Below, in pieces: positions 14,873-22,040 of a stretch of 27,916 nt of DNA. The stretch spans positions 1 through 27,916 of IMG/VR virus record IMGVR_UViG_3300005860_000005. One strand, given 5' to 3'. The notes beneath the pieces were generated by a model. That model saw only the letters and a list, made by a program, of their open reading frames with translations, had not been told where the DNA came from and did no database searches. The DNA is from a virus. The position numbers were made by a program, and so were the translations under genes. Positions within the stretch are counted from its first letter, which is position 1; each line of letters opens with the position of its first letter.

Positions 14873-15074
14873 TACTTCGGCCCTCTTCACCCCCATTTTG
14901 CCTGACCACTAACGTCATTCTAAACCTAGCTACTCCTTCTCCACAGCTGAGGCACTTATAAGTTAGTCTCCTAACGTAGACCACATTTAGCTTAGGTTTA
15001 CCAAAGTCTATAGGGTTTAGGTCAATTCTACTGGTATTAACCTTACCGCATACTGGGCAATTCCAAACAAGCAT
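14865..15074 (-). CDS. Small zinc-ribbon protein
   Basis: 69 residues with knuckles CPVCG (about 6-9) and CLSCG (about 41-44) joined by a basic strand-rich linker. AAGGAGGAAATAGAT precedes the ATG. Its ribosome site begins within about 20 bp of the end of the TIGR-like array, so it may be on the same transcript. It overlaps the 3D gene by 8 bp. Confidence 0.65.
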   Translation of the reverse strand: MLVWNCPVCGKVNTSRIDLNPIDFGKPKLNVVYVRRLTYKCLSCGEGVARFRMTLVVRQNGGEEGRSNG

Positions 15075-15094
15075 ATCTATTTCCTCCTTTGAAA

Positions 15095-16044
15095 CAAACC
15101 GCTCTCCCTATTGGGTACTCTCTCACCCCCTGGCCCACTCTAATCTACTAGCACTCTCTAGCATAGTGGTTCGCTCAACCTTCATGGTGGACTCTCCCTA
15201 GATGGCTAACTCTGTTCTCGTTATACCCTCATACCACCTGGCACCCTTTCATGCTGTGGATCACTCTTAGACCCTGGTACTCTACAGCTTCCTAGCTGCT
15301 TCATTAGGTATTTCGCTCCGACAGCTTGGCATACTCTTGAGTGTTGGCCCACTCTGTTGCCCTGGTACCCTCTTGCCTTTTGGCTCACTCAATTGCTTTG
15401 GTGCTTTCCAATATTTTGATTCACTTCTATCCGTTGGTTCTCTCCCACACTGTGGTTCGTTCACGCTCAATGGTACCCTTTTGTTACATGGCCACTTCAA
15501 CCCAATGGTACTCTTCCCCTCTAAGGCCCACTCAAGAGCCATGGTACTCTCAAGATACGTGGTTCACTCTAACTTAAGAGTACTCTCCGGACCAATGGTT
15601 CACTCCAGGCCTCTGGCACTCTCTCGATTCGTGGTTCAATCCTCATTCATAACACACTCCCATTCCGAGGTTCACTCCCTGAACTTGGCACTCTCTTTTT
15701 TCGTGGTTCGCCCAATTCTCGTGGTACCCTCTATACAAATGGCCCGCTCACCTTTACTGGCACTCTTTTGCCACTTGGCTTACTCGCATACCATAGATAC
15801 CTCATAAACCCTGGCTCACTCTCCTATAAAGGCACTCTCTACCGTACTGGCTCCGCTCATATCCAGTGGTACTCTACGGCAGGTCGGCCCACTTTGGGAT
15901 GGTGGTACCCTTATGGTTCTTAGCTCGCTCAGCACACTTGGTACTCTCACTCGCTGTGGCCCACTATAGCCTAATATTACCCTCCCTCTTAGGCTCGTTC
16001 AACCTCCGTGGTACTCTCCCCACTCTTGACTTACTTGGCTACTT
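15095..16044 (-). repeat. TIGR-type array: about 53 half-units of 18 bp, 36-bp super-period
   Basis: Plus-strand reading: 10-bp cores followed by 8-nt unique spacers, repeated about 53 times. Core A is TGGYACYCTC, core B is TGGYYCRCTC, and they alternate, giving a 36-bp period (for example A at 15542, 15578, 15614; B at 15560, 15596, 15632). Reverse-complement cores are GAGRGTRCCA and GAGYGRRCCA. No two spacers seen are the same. Variation in cores is mostly transitions. Length departures are few: 16-nt units at 15293 and 15975, 17-nt at 15489, 19-nt at 15848. An A/B phase slip lies at about 15221-15326. Flush against the tas-like gene, it matches TIGR arrays processed to 36-nt dual-spacer tigRNAs. 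The strand is inferred from the neighbours. Confidence 0.9.
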
Positions 16045-16066
16045 TAGAAGGTTTTCTATGTATGGC

Positions 16067-17092
16067 CTAGACTAAGCCTATCACCTCCAGATTGGGTACC
16101 GGAATTATATCTACATGGCCTAAATGTTCTATTACATAAGGTTTGGGAGGTTCCTTGCCGTAATGTAGCCTGTAAGCAACATAATGATAGTGGCTCAAAA
16201 AAATCTTAACTGCGTACCTCTTAGCTCGGGCATGGATATGTCCGGGAGGTAACACCCCTTGCTTGTAATACTGGTAGGCTACAGTATCTTTGTCTATTTC
16301 TTTAGTACGTAGAATATTCGCTGCCTGTTCAGCATACTCTCCTTTTTCGTTTTTCTCTATCTCATATTGCTTGCGCGCTTCGTAAATCTTCCCGTAGATA
16401 TCATCCGGGTGGTTCTTTACTTTGACAAAGCTTTCCCCTATCTTCCAGCAGAGTACTTTAAGCCGATGGTTCCAGGGACGTTTAGCCAAAGCCGAAATTA
16501 GGTTCTGCGCTGTCCTGGGCTTAAGCTTACCGTCTTTACCCCTAGGCCAAAGAGATAATATACTTTCAACCTTACGCCCAGCAAGCATGGCTATAACAGC
16601 TATATCAGCATTTGATACCTCACCAGTCCTTCTCCCTAAAGCCTCTGTAACCAGTTTCTTTGCCTCTTCCTTCCCATACCACTTTGTGGTTGGATCCAGT
16701 CCCGCATATCTCCAAATATGTCCAACAGTAGGGGCCTTGGTTATATCAATATGGGCTAGAAGACCCGATGCAATCACTGGACCGATACCCCGGATGCTTT
16801 TTGCCCACCTGCCAAGTGGCTGCCTCTCACTCCATTCATCCAGAACTGCTTTAATTCGTTTCTCTAAACCATACTGCTGCTCGAATATCCAGCCTACCAG
16901 CATATTAGGCTCCCCTAACTCGTTAAGAGCACGAGACTGATTACCGGCTTGACAACGGTAGTCTTGTATCTGGTAGTATATATCTACAAGATATCGTACT
17001 TCTCTAGGCTGAAGCCCTATAACAGCCATCTTTAAGTCTTTGCTCAACCTTGCTAACGGTTCTAGACTGAGTTCTTCTTCCAGAACGGCCAT
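16067..17092 (-). CDS. tasA: TIGR-associated (Tas) protein, nuclease-less TasA-like, Nop/IS110-like core
   Basis: 341 residues; CCAAGGGGGAGGG precedes the ATG. The helix-hairpin-helix IRGIGPVIASGLLAHI (100-115) and IWRYAGLDP (126-134) match the Transposase_20/IS110 C-terminal core, which is related to the Nop domain of box C/D snoRNPs. RPWNHRLKVLCWKIGESFVK (205-224) and a conserved C-terminal block (LPPGHIHARAKRYAVKIF) continue that family. The N-terminal 90 residues are helical and do not show the IS110 DEDD site, and no HNH or RuvC motif is visible. That composition fits TasA, the DNA-binding form. The stop codon is about 5 bp past the array's decayed end units, so gene and array form one locus. 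Without a nuclease, it may bind targets and block them, or recruit others. Confidence 0.8.
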   Translation of the reverse strand: MAVLEEELSLEPLARLSKDLKMAVIGLQPREVRYLVDIYYQIQDYRCQAGNQSRALNELGEPNMLVGWIFEQQYGLEKRIKAVLDEWSERQPLGRWAKSIRGIGPVIASGLLAHIDITKAPTVGHIWRYAGLDPTTKWYGKEEAKKLVTEALGRRTGEVSNADIAVIAMLAGRKVESILSLWPRGKDGKLKPRTAQNLISALAKRPWNHRLKVLCWKIGESFVKVKNHPDDIYGKIYEARKQYEIEKNEKGEYAEQAANILRTKEIDKDTVAYQYYKQGVLPPGHIHARAKRYAVKIFLSHYHYVAYRLHYGKEPPKPYVIEHLGHVDIIPVPNLEVIGLV

Positions 17093-17135
17093 ATAAACCC
17101 TCCCCCTTGGTAATTAATTCTTGTGAGTTTTTTTC

Positions 17136-17169
17136 GCCCCTCTCCTGATAAATCTACTAGGAGAGGGGC
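17136..17169. other. Perfect hairpin in the leader of the tas gene
   Basis: An 11-bp perfect stem GCCCCTCTCCT / AGGAGAGGGGC with a 12-nt loop lies in the 155-bp gap upstream of tas. A T7 run is on the 5' side of the plus strand, so on the tas transcript it reads as A after the stem. It is not a classic terminator for either strand, and may be a leader structure or binding site. Confidence 0.7.
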
Positions 17170-17247
17170 TTAGTCACTCAAAAAGGTACCGTATTTCCTT
17201 GCACACGGGCTGCACGATTACCACCCTCTTTCTAACCACGTTAGTAC

Positions 17248-17463
17248 TCAACCCCTAAAAGTCGTTGCAGTCATAGCAGGTGGTATAGTTGGGTATGGTG
17301 GCTGGATTGAATACACGGGCCTTTCATTAAGTATCTGCATAAAAAGCCGCTCCAGTAAATCCCGTTCTACTCTCAACTTGGTGTTTTCCTCTTCTAGTTT
17401 TCGTACACGTTCTTCTAAGAAGGTAATACGTTCACGCATATCCTGTTCCAGATTAAATTGCAT
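17248..17463 (-). CDS. Small coiled-coil protein
   Basis: 71 residues: heptad-rich helix RITFLEERVRKLEEENTKL and LRVERDLLERLFMQIL (about 12-45), then a Pro/Tyr/Thr-rich tail. AAGGAGGTTGAGCG precedes the ATG. It probably dimerises. It is the first gene after the replication cluster and lies just before the tas leader. Function unknown. Confidence 0.6.
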   Translation of the reverse strand: MQFNLEQDMRERITFLEERVRKLEEENTKLRVERDLLERLFMQILNERPVYSIQPPYPTIPPAMTATTFRG

Positions 17464-17524
17464 CAGCGCTCAACCTCCTTCTTAAAACCTTTCCCTATAC
17501 ACCCAACTAAAATTTTTGTCTAAT

Positions 17525-17908
17525 CTAAAGCCACTCTCGGGGTATATCTTCTAATGGCACTTCCGTGCCTATATCATCCACCCGCACTTTTGTCTTACGT
17601 TTCCGCTTCTGTACCTTCTCTTCTTCATGCTCCAGCCTGTAACGGCACATTCGCCATCGAAAGTACGGCCAGCCATATTTTCTTGACGCCCCTGGATCAT
17701 ATACTGGTACCCACCCCTTGCTCCATAAACTACAATCCTCAAACTGCCTGCACTTCCGACATGCCTCAAAACTGCGATGAAGTATCAGTATCGGCACCGC
17801 ACTTTGCTTAAGCACTTCCGTAGAAAACCCCCGAAGATCTATCCCCTTAGTAGCCAAGAAAAGCACCACGCCTTGAACTTCTTCAAGCTGACCACCAATG
17901 AAGTTCAC
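17525..17908 (-). CDS. Hypothetical cysteine-containing protein in the replication cluster
   Basis: 127 residues from a GTG start; AGGAAGG lies in the last codons of the upstream gene. Cysteines cluster as CRKCRQFEDC (about 50-59) with a further MCRYR (about 88), a pattern that could hold zinc or an Fe-S cluster. The C-terminus is basic then acidic (KRKRKTKVRVDDIG). No family recognised; position next to the helicase-loader-type gene suggests a role in replication. Confidence 0.55.
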   Translation of the reverse strand: MNFIGGQLEEVQGVVLFLATKGIDLRGFSTEVLKQSAVPILILHRSFEACRKCRQFEDCSLWSKGWVPVYDPGASRKYGWPYFRWRMCRYRLEHEEEKVQKRKRKTKVRVDDIGTEVPLEDIPREWL

Positions 17909-17910
17909 TG

Positions 17911-18456
17911 TTATTCATCCTTCCTAGGTAAGACCCCAACCTTCCCACTGCCTAATGCTTTTCGTTGAGCTATCTTAGCCGCTAACTCTTTTACTTCACG
18001 CGGCATAACCATACTCTGACGTTCACGGTTAATTACTTGCTCGTATACTTTCATGAACTGTGCTCTCACTATTTCTGGCTGTTCTGAGAGGCATATTTCC
18101 TGCCAGCCCAAATGCCTTACCGCTGTAGCTACGTCTTCTGGTAGCGAAGCAAGAGCTTCCTTCTGCCTGTAAAAGCCATATCTTCTCACGGTTTCAAGAA
18201 CTAGGCCCCACGCCTCACCTGGTGCTATCCCATCTGGCTGCATGATTTCAGCGACAGCCGAACGTATCTCGGCTACCGTAGGAAAGTGCCTGTTAGTTGC
18301 TATGACCTTGAGTACAGCCTTTTCGGCAACTTCGTAAGGGATATCTTCAAGCATTTTTTGCCATAATATGGCAGTAGGGCGCATATCTTTATCCTGGAGG
18401 GCGGGGAAGTTAGCTGCTGCCAGTCCAACTAGCTGCTTAGCCTCTTCCTTAGTCAA
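17911..18456 (-). CDS. G39P-like helicase-loader family protein
   Basis: 181 residues from a TTG start that overlaps the initiator stop (TTGA), with GGAGGAGGG upstream. The N-terminal part matches the SPP1 G39P fold: TKEEAKQLVGLAAANFPAL, then a W...ML motif and DIPYEVAEKAVLKVIATNRHFPTVAEI. In Firmicutes phages this family loads or controls the replicative helicase. The C-terminus is a basic helix (EVKELAAKIAQRKALG). It follows the winged-helix initiator, as expected for a lambda O/P-like pair. Confidence 0.75.
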   Translation of the reverse strand: MTKEEAKQLVGLAAANFPALQDKDMRPTAILWQKMLEDIPYEVAEKAVLKVIATNRHFPTVAEIRSAVAEIMQPDGIAPGEAWGLVLETVRRYGFYRQKEALASLPEDVATAVRHLGWQEICLSEQPEIVRAQFMKVYEQVINRERQSMVMPREVKELAAKIAQRKALGSGKVGVLPRKDE

Positions 18457-19457
18457 TGCTCTACACCCTCCTCCTGTGCCCACTCCATTAGGCTGGCAAA
18501 GGCCCGTGGTATTTTCTTACGTGACTGGTATAGCCCTTCTAGCACCCGGGCAATAACGGTTTCACTTCTCACTGCCCAATCGAAGTTAGCACGCCACCCC
18601 CTATCGTTATCTCCGCACAAGAAGGGAGAAGCCCGAATAGCACGGAAATAGCTGCGCCACCATTCTGGTGATCGTCTTTCAGGAGAGGAAGCTACCCGAG
18701 ATTTTATCTTGCGACGCCTCTCTTCAGTGATTTTTACTACTTTGGGCAAAACATCACCACACTCTTCGTTCCAGAGGCGTACTACTTCGTTGGGTTTTAT
18801 GCAGTCTACGTCTTCTTCTGGTAGTTCAACAAGAGTAGAAGTTTCAACTTCAGGGGATTGAAGGGTAGGGGGCGAAGCGTTAGCTTCGCCATCGCCGTCA
18901 GGCGAGTTGTTGACTACTCCCTTTAGGGAGTAATTATTTTCTATTTCTTCGGTTACGGTTACGGATTCTGTTACGGTTACTGTTACGGTTACTGGTTCCT
19001 CAAACTGTTTACAAAACTCTTTAGGTAAGTGTTGTAATAACTGTTCTAGCAACGGTTTAAGAAAGTGTTTATCCAACTGTTCAATAAACCGTTTCAAGTC
19101 TTGCAATAGATAACTTCTAGGCAATTCGGCCACTATTTTTGCAGCAGCCTTGGCCTGATTTTCGTTTTCTATTGGGTTGTGTTTCAAATAATTGGGCAGG
19201 AGGAGGAGACGGGTCTTCTCATCATACTTGACAAACCCATTCCGTAACAGTTCCTGAAACGCTTTCTCAAACCGTTCCAATTCCCATCCCAGATCGTCAC
19301 AAGCATATAGTTTGGGTAATATATAACACCCAATCATGTTGGTATGAGGAGAAGACAACAAGTACAGTGCCAGCAGTTTTGCATCGTCGCTTAAACTTCT
19401 TATCTTCTCATCGGTCCAGAACTTAGTTTTTATGCGACAATAGCGCCCGTCTGTCAT
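18453..19457 (-). CDS. Phage replication initiator (winged-helix, DnaD/O-like)
   Basis: 334 residues. GGGGGAGGAAAG precedes the ATG. The N-terminus looks like a winged-helix initiator domain (RIKTKFWTDEKIRSLSDDAKLLALYLL; FEKAFQELLRNGFVKYDEKTRLL; LPNYLKHNPIENENQ). A disordered middle with a VTVTVTESVTVTE segment leads to a C-terminal domain found in phage replication proteins (FRAIRASPFLCGDNDRGWRANFDWAV, VLEGLYQ). It probably recognises the origin, which may lie in its own middle (18916-18992). It stands upstream of a G39P-like protein. An O-like role is inferred. Confidence 0.7.
   Translation of the reverse strand: MTDGRYCRIKTKFWTDEKIRSLSDDAKLLALYLLSSPHTNMIGCYILPKLYACDDLGWELERFEKAFQELLRNGFVKYDEKTRLLLLPNYLKHNPIENENQAKAAAKIVAELPRSYLLQDLKRFIEQLDKHFLKPLLEQLLQHLPKEFCKQFEEPVTVTVTVTESVTVTEEIENNYSLKGVVNNSPDGDGEANASPPTLQSPEVETSTLVELPEEDVDCIKPNEVVRLWNEECGDVLPKVVKITEERRRKIKSRVASSPERRSPEWWRSYFRAIRASPFLCGDNDRGWRANFDWAVRSETVIARVLEGLYQSRKKIPRAFASLMEWAQEEGVEH
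18916..18992 (-). other. Candidate replication origin: iterons and palindrome inside the initiator gene
   Basis: Seven consecutive 6-bp units (GGTTAC x4, TGTTAC x2, one GGATTC) span 18951-18992, next to an AT-rich stretch and a perfect ACTCCCT-TT-AGGGAGT palindrome (18916-18931). This mirrors lambda, where iterons lie in the O gene. They encode the VT-rich linker, so the repeats could instead reflect only protein sequence. Confidence 0.45.
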
Positions 19458-19520
19458 ATACTTTCCTCCCCCAAAAATATCTAGAAGAGCTAACTATTTA
19501 CACTACTTATTTTTGTATTC

Positions 19521-19651
19521 AAGGAACTTCCTTGCCAATCTCCCATCGCAATTTGATTTGCTGGGTAGGAGAAGGAAGCCAGCCACTTGCGATAACTCGG
19601 AGGTTCACACCTCCTTGCAATAGTTTTAAGTTGTGGATAATGTGGCTGGCT
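19521..19651. other. Structured intergenic region with a perfect DnaA box
   Basis: In the roughly 200-bp gap (19458-19657): AAGGAA-C-TTCCTT (19521-19533); arms AGCCAGCCAC (19577-19586) and GTGGCTGGCT (19642-19651) that could close a long stem; inside it GGAGGT...ACCTCC (19599-19614); and TTGTGGATAA at 19631-19640, the exact complement of TTATCCACAA, the DnaA-box consensus. It could be an origin or a regulatory leader for the initiator gene. Confidence 0.6.
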
Positions 19652-19657
19652 GGCTTA

Positions 19658-20629
19658 CTATACCCCTATGCTCATCTGTTCGGTCCTATCTATGGGTCGT
19701 ACAGTAGTAGTCTTTAAATACTCATATAGCTGGTCTAGCTCTTGCTGGGTTTTGATATGAGTACTTAGTTTAGTTATTTTAACTTCTGTTCCTAGATACT
19801 CAGTTGCTAGTTCTTCTACGTCTTTTTCTTTAAGCTTTAATTCGGTCTTTACATTTTTCCAGAAAGTTGTCCAATCTGGCTGGATACTCTGGCTGTTTAG
19901 CTTCTCCTTATTTTTGGCTGTGGAAGGCTTAGGTACCCTAGGTGGCTGTGGTTGTGCTTGAGTATATCCCTCTACGGCTTGACCTGCTTCTATCCATTCT
20001 TCTAGGTCCTCAGCGTCCTGAGTAAATATTCCCGAAGATCTAGTAGCGGAAAGGGTAGCATCTATAAGGGCTCGCTTTTTAGCCATCTTCAAGACGGTAT
20101 TCCACAGAGCCCATGGGTCCTCATTGGGTATACGATAAGCCTTGTATGTTTGGCCGTTTTTATCTTTCTTTTCTTCGTAGTGGAGGGTGTTCTTGTCTAG
20201 GTTTTTAGGCACTTTCCACTCAGGCACCCAACGCCAGCGATAGCGGCCCTCCATGGTATTAGCCTCACCGACGCCTTCGGCCACCGTAACACCGCTTCTA
20301 CGGTGGATAAGGGCTACAGTTACACGGGCCCGATAGAAGCCGGTTTCAATGTTCTTTTCTTCTTCCACCTGCTTTATCACTGGCGCGAAGCCGTAAAGTT
20401 CACACAGTTTCTCGGCACCAGGCTTTAGTAAAGTAGGTTTATCGGTTCCGGGAATGACACCGTAGTCCTGCTCTGGGACCATGACCTCCTTGAAGAAGCT
20501 CTGTACAAGCCCAAGTTTAGCTTTCATGTCATTTAGCCTGGCTGCCATTTCTTGAGGTGTATACAGGATTTCTATCTCTACTCCTTGTTCTTGTGGTACA
20601 ATAGTGATGACCTTATCTTCGTGGTTCAT
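19658..20629 (-). CDS. Phage protein, probable recombination/ssDNA-annealing type
   Basis: 323 residues. AAGGGGGAT precedes the ATG. A family-like block runs through about 60-210: LLKPGAEKLCELYGF, TVAEGVGEANTMEGRYRWRW, and LKMAKKRALIDATLSATRSSGIF. I associate this block with phage genes near recombinases, possibly of Rad52/RecT-type annealing function, but cannot assign a family with certainty. A Gln/Pro/Lys linker and a charged helical tail follow. It sits between the Cys-rich small gene and the initiator and is likely translated with both neighbours. Confidence 0.5.
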   Translation of the reverse strand: MNHEDKVITIVPQEQGVEIEILYTPQEMAARLNDMKAKLGLVQSFFKEVMVPEQDYGVIPGTDKPTLLKPGAEKLCELYGFAPVIKQVEEEKNIETGFYRARVTVALIHRRSGVTVAEGVGEANTMEGRYRWRWVPEWKVPKNLDKNTLHYEEKKDKNGQTYKAYRIPNEDPWALWNTVLKMAKKRALIDATLSATRSSGIFTQDAEDLEEWIEAGQAVEGYTQAQPQPPRVPKPSTAKNKEKLNSQSIQPDWTTFWKNVKTELKLKEKDVEELATEYLGTEVKITKLSTHIKTQQELDQLYEYLKTTTVRPIDRTEQMSIGV

Positions 20630-20837
20630 TTTTTATCCCCCTTTTATGCCCTGACCTGGGGCGTTGTAAGAACTCTTTTACCATTTGACGAGTATTCTCA
20701 ACTGCCTTTTGTAGGCCCACTCCGTAATTGACGCCTCCACAAATACAGGTACATTTGTCATGCTTGGCATTATAACACTTGGCATCACAACGTCTTCTTT
20801 GCCCACTACTACTTTCCGAACTAATTAGTGTTGTCAT
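20613..20837 (-). CDS. Small Cys-rich phage protein (CDAKCYNA...CxCxCGG)
   Basis: 74 residues from ATG 20837 (AAGGTGG upstream). Five cysteines in RRRCDAKCYNAKHDKCTCICGG, followed by NYGVGLQKAVENTR, match a pattern recurring in phage and mobile-element proteins of unknown function. It overlaps the next gene by 17 bp. Metal or Fe-S binding is possible. Confidence 0.6.
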   Translation of the reverse strand: MTTLISSESSSGQRRRCDAKCYNAKHDKCTCICGGVNYGVGLQKAVENTRQMVKEFLQRPRSGHKRGIKNEPRR

Positions 20838-20842
20838 AGTTT

Positions 20843-21763
20843 TTACCACCTTTCTTGGCAGATTAGCCAGTAACCACACCCGGTAGGGGTGCACATAAAA
20901 TTATGGGGTTGTGGATAGAATAGCTTATCCCGTATGGCTCGGGCCACATAGCCCAAGAGCTTTAACAGTCTATCAACTTCTTTTTCAGTTCTTGGTTCAG
21001 CAGTTAGGGTAACAATTTTGGGGCTTTTAGTCCGGACGATATAATCCATTCGGAGGCCATTTTCGGGTCGGCCAGTGATGATGCGGTAGCCGAGAGAATA
21101 GGCGGTCAACTGTAGGTCTTTATCAAGCTGCTCAGCCGAAGGAGAGCGTTTAGATGTCTTTGTGTCTACTATTGTCCCGTCGTACTGGATGATGTCTACT
21201 ACTCCTTTGAGCGTGTACTCTACGTTCTCAAACTGTATTTCAAAAGGTTCCTCTACAAGGGCGGGATAGGTCTCGGGGGCTACTTCCCGCATATATAGCT
21301 CAGTGGTCTTTATACCTTCGTCTTTGACTTCTCCTGGTTTTTCACCTTCTTCCCATTGGGCTTGTGGGGCAAGGCGGTCAAATTCCTGAGCGAAAACCTC
21401 CTGTACTTCTTCAACGGGCCTATCTTCTCCGGTTTCCTTCTTGTGTCGGTAATTATGTTCGAGAGCAGCATGTGTAGCTAGGCCAAAAATCACGGCAGAT
21501 GCTGGAGGAATTTTTAGGCCCTCAACATAGCGCCAGTAGTACTGGAGCGGACAGCGCAGATATGTATTTATCTGGCTGATAGAGAGATGTTCTTTAGGAA
21601 GGCTTAGTTCGTGGGCATACCTACGCTGGCGGAGGTATTTTGCACTGGATCCGTCCACAAGGATTTCCGCGTAATCCCCGCGTATCTCTGCATCGAGTAT
21701 GCGGACTTTCTTGGCTATATCAATCTGTCCATCCTTGACAGGGACTATAAACCTTGCAAGCAC
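20843..21763 (-). CDS. PD-(D/E)XK nuclease of Cas4/AddB type, likely Fe-S
   Basis: 306 residues from a GTG start (AAAGGAG seven bases upstream). The nuclease signature is clear: FGLATHAALEH (His98), GVVDII (Asp190), VDTKTS (Asp200, Lys202) and QLTAYSLGYR (Gln218, Tyr222). Four cysteines at about 71 (LRCPLQYYW) and 291, 296, 302 (CTPTGCGYWLIC) match the placement of the 4Fe-4S ligands in Cas4 and AddB. The first 60 residues are an extra beta-rich domain. It would process DNA ends for recombination. It neighbours the annealing-type gene, supporting a recombination role. Confidence 0.85.
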   Translation of the reverse strand: MLARFIVPVKDGQIDIAKKVRILDAEIRGDYAEILVDGSSAKYLRQRRYAHELSLPKEHLSISQINTYLRCPLQYYWRYVEGLKIPPASAVIFGLATHAALEHNYRHKKETGEDRPVEEVQEVFAQEFDRLAPQAQWEEGEKPGEVKDEGIKTTELYMREVAPETYPALVEEPFEIQFENVEYTLKGVVDIIQYDGTIVDTKTSKRSPSAEQLDKDLQLTAYSLGYRIITGRPENGLRMDYIVRTKSPKIVTLTAEPRTEKEVDRLLKLLGYVARAIRDKLFYPQPHNFMCTPTGCGYWLICQERW

Positions 21764-21768
21764 TCTAT

Positions 21769-21975
21769 TTACTCCTTTCTTTTGAAAGAAATTACACTCA
21801 AGGCGAATCCTATAAGCACTAGTAAAGCTGCTATGTACCCCCATATTCCTGGAGAATCCAATGCAGACCCGAATACAACTACTAATACTATACCCGTGAT
21901 TCCTAAGATTTCAGAGGTTTGGGTATATCGGCGGGAACGTGAGAGATATCGCGTTTGCAATGGGGGCATATCCAT
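21769..21975 (-). CDS. Small two-helix membrane protein
   Basis: 68 residues: basic N-terminus, then two hydrophobic segments (about 24-39 and 46-63) and a KRKE tail. AAGGGGGTGAA precedes the ATG. Its first 24 codons overlap the zinc-ribbon gene at 21903-22040 in another frame, so either a true overlap or a shorter protein is possible. It could be a holin-like or superinfection protein; no motif decides. Confidence 0.5.
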   Translation of the reverse strand: MDMPPLQTRYLSRSRRYTQTSEILGITGIVLVVVFGSALDSPGIWGYIAALLVLIGFALSVISFKRKE

Positions 21976-22040
21976 TTCACCCCCTTTTCACTGGCAGAAT
22001 AGGAATACTTTTGGCAATAGGGACATTTTTTCTCAAACAT
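21903..22040 (-). CDS. Zinc-ribbon mini-protein
   Basis: 45 residues starting MFEKKCPYCQKY, with CPYC and CPHC knuckles. GGAGGTATCACC precedes the ATG. It overlaps the lone integrase-domain gene by 8 bp upstream and the membrane protein downstream. Likely one of the window's many zinc-ribbon small proteins. Confidence 0.6.
   Translation of the reverse strand: MFEKKCPYCQKYSYSASEKGVKWICPHCKRDISHVPADIPKPLKS

Noticed and set aside
15095-16044. The 18-bp array as a gene for a hexapeptide-repeat protein (GTLxxxGSLxxx on the plus strand)
   Set aside because: One plus frame does read G-T/S-L every six codons, with wobble-like changes, but TAA/TAG stops occur at 15141, 15159 and elsewhere. Four units have odd lengths and no ribosome site is seen. 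The minus frame has TGA in many B cores.
15095-16044. CRISPR array
   Set aside because: Cores of 10 bp, spacers of 8 nt and two alternating cores are far from CRISPR sizes, and no cas1/cas2 is present. The Cas4-like nuclease at 20843 is better read as a recombination nuclease.
16067-17092. Ordinary IS110-family insertion sequence
   Set aside because: The N-terminal DEDD domain is not visible, no element ends were found, and the gene lies inside a collinear operon next to a 36-bp-period array.
17136-17169. Intrinsic terminator upstream of tas
   Set aside because: The T-run precedes the stem on the plus strand and would be A after the stem on the minus transcript, so neither direction has the required U-run.
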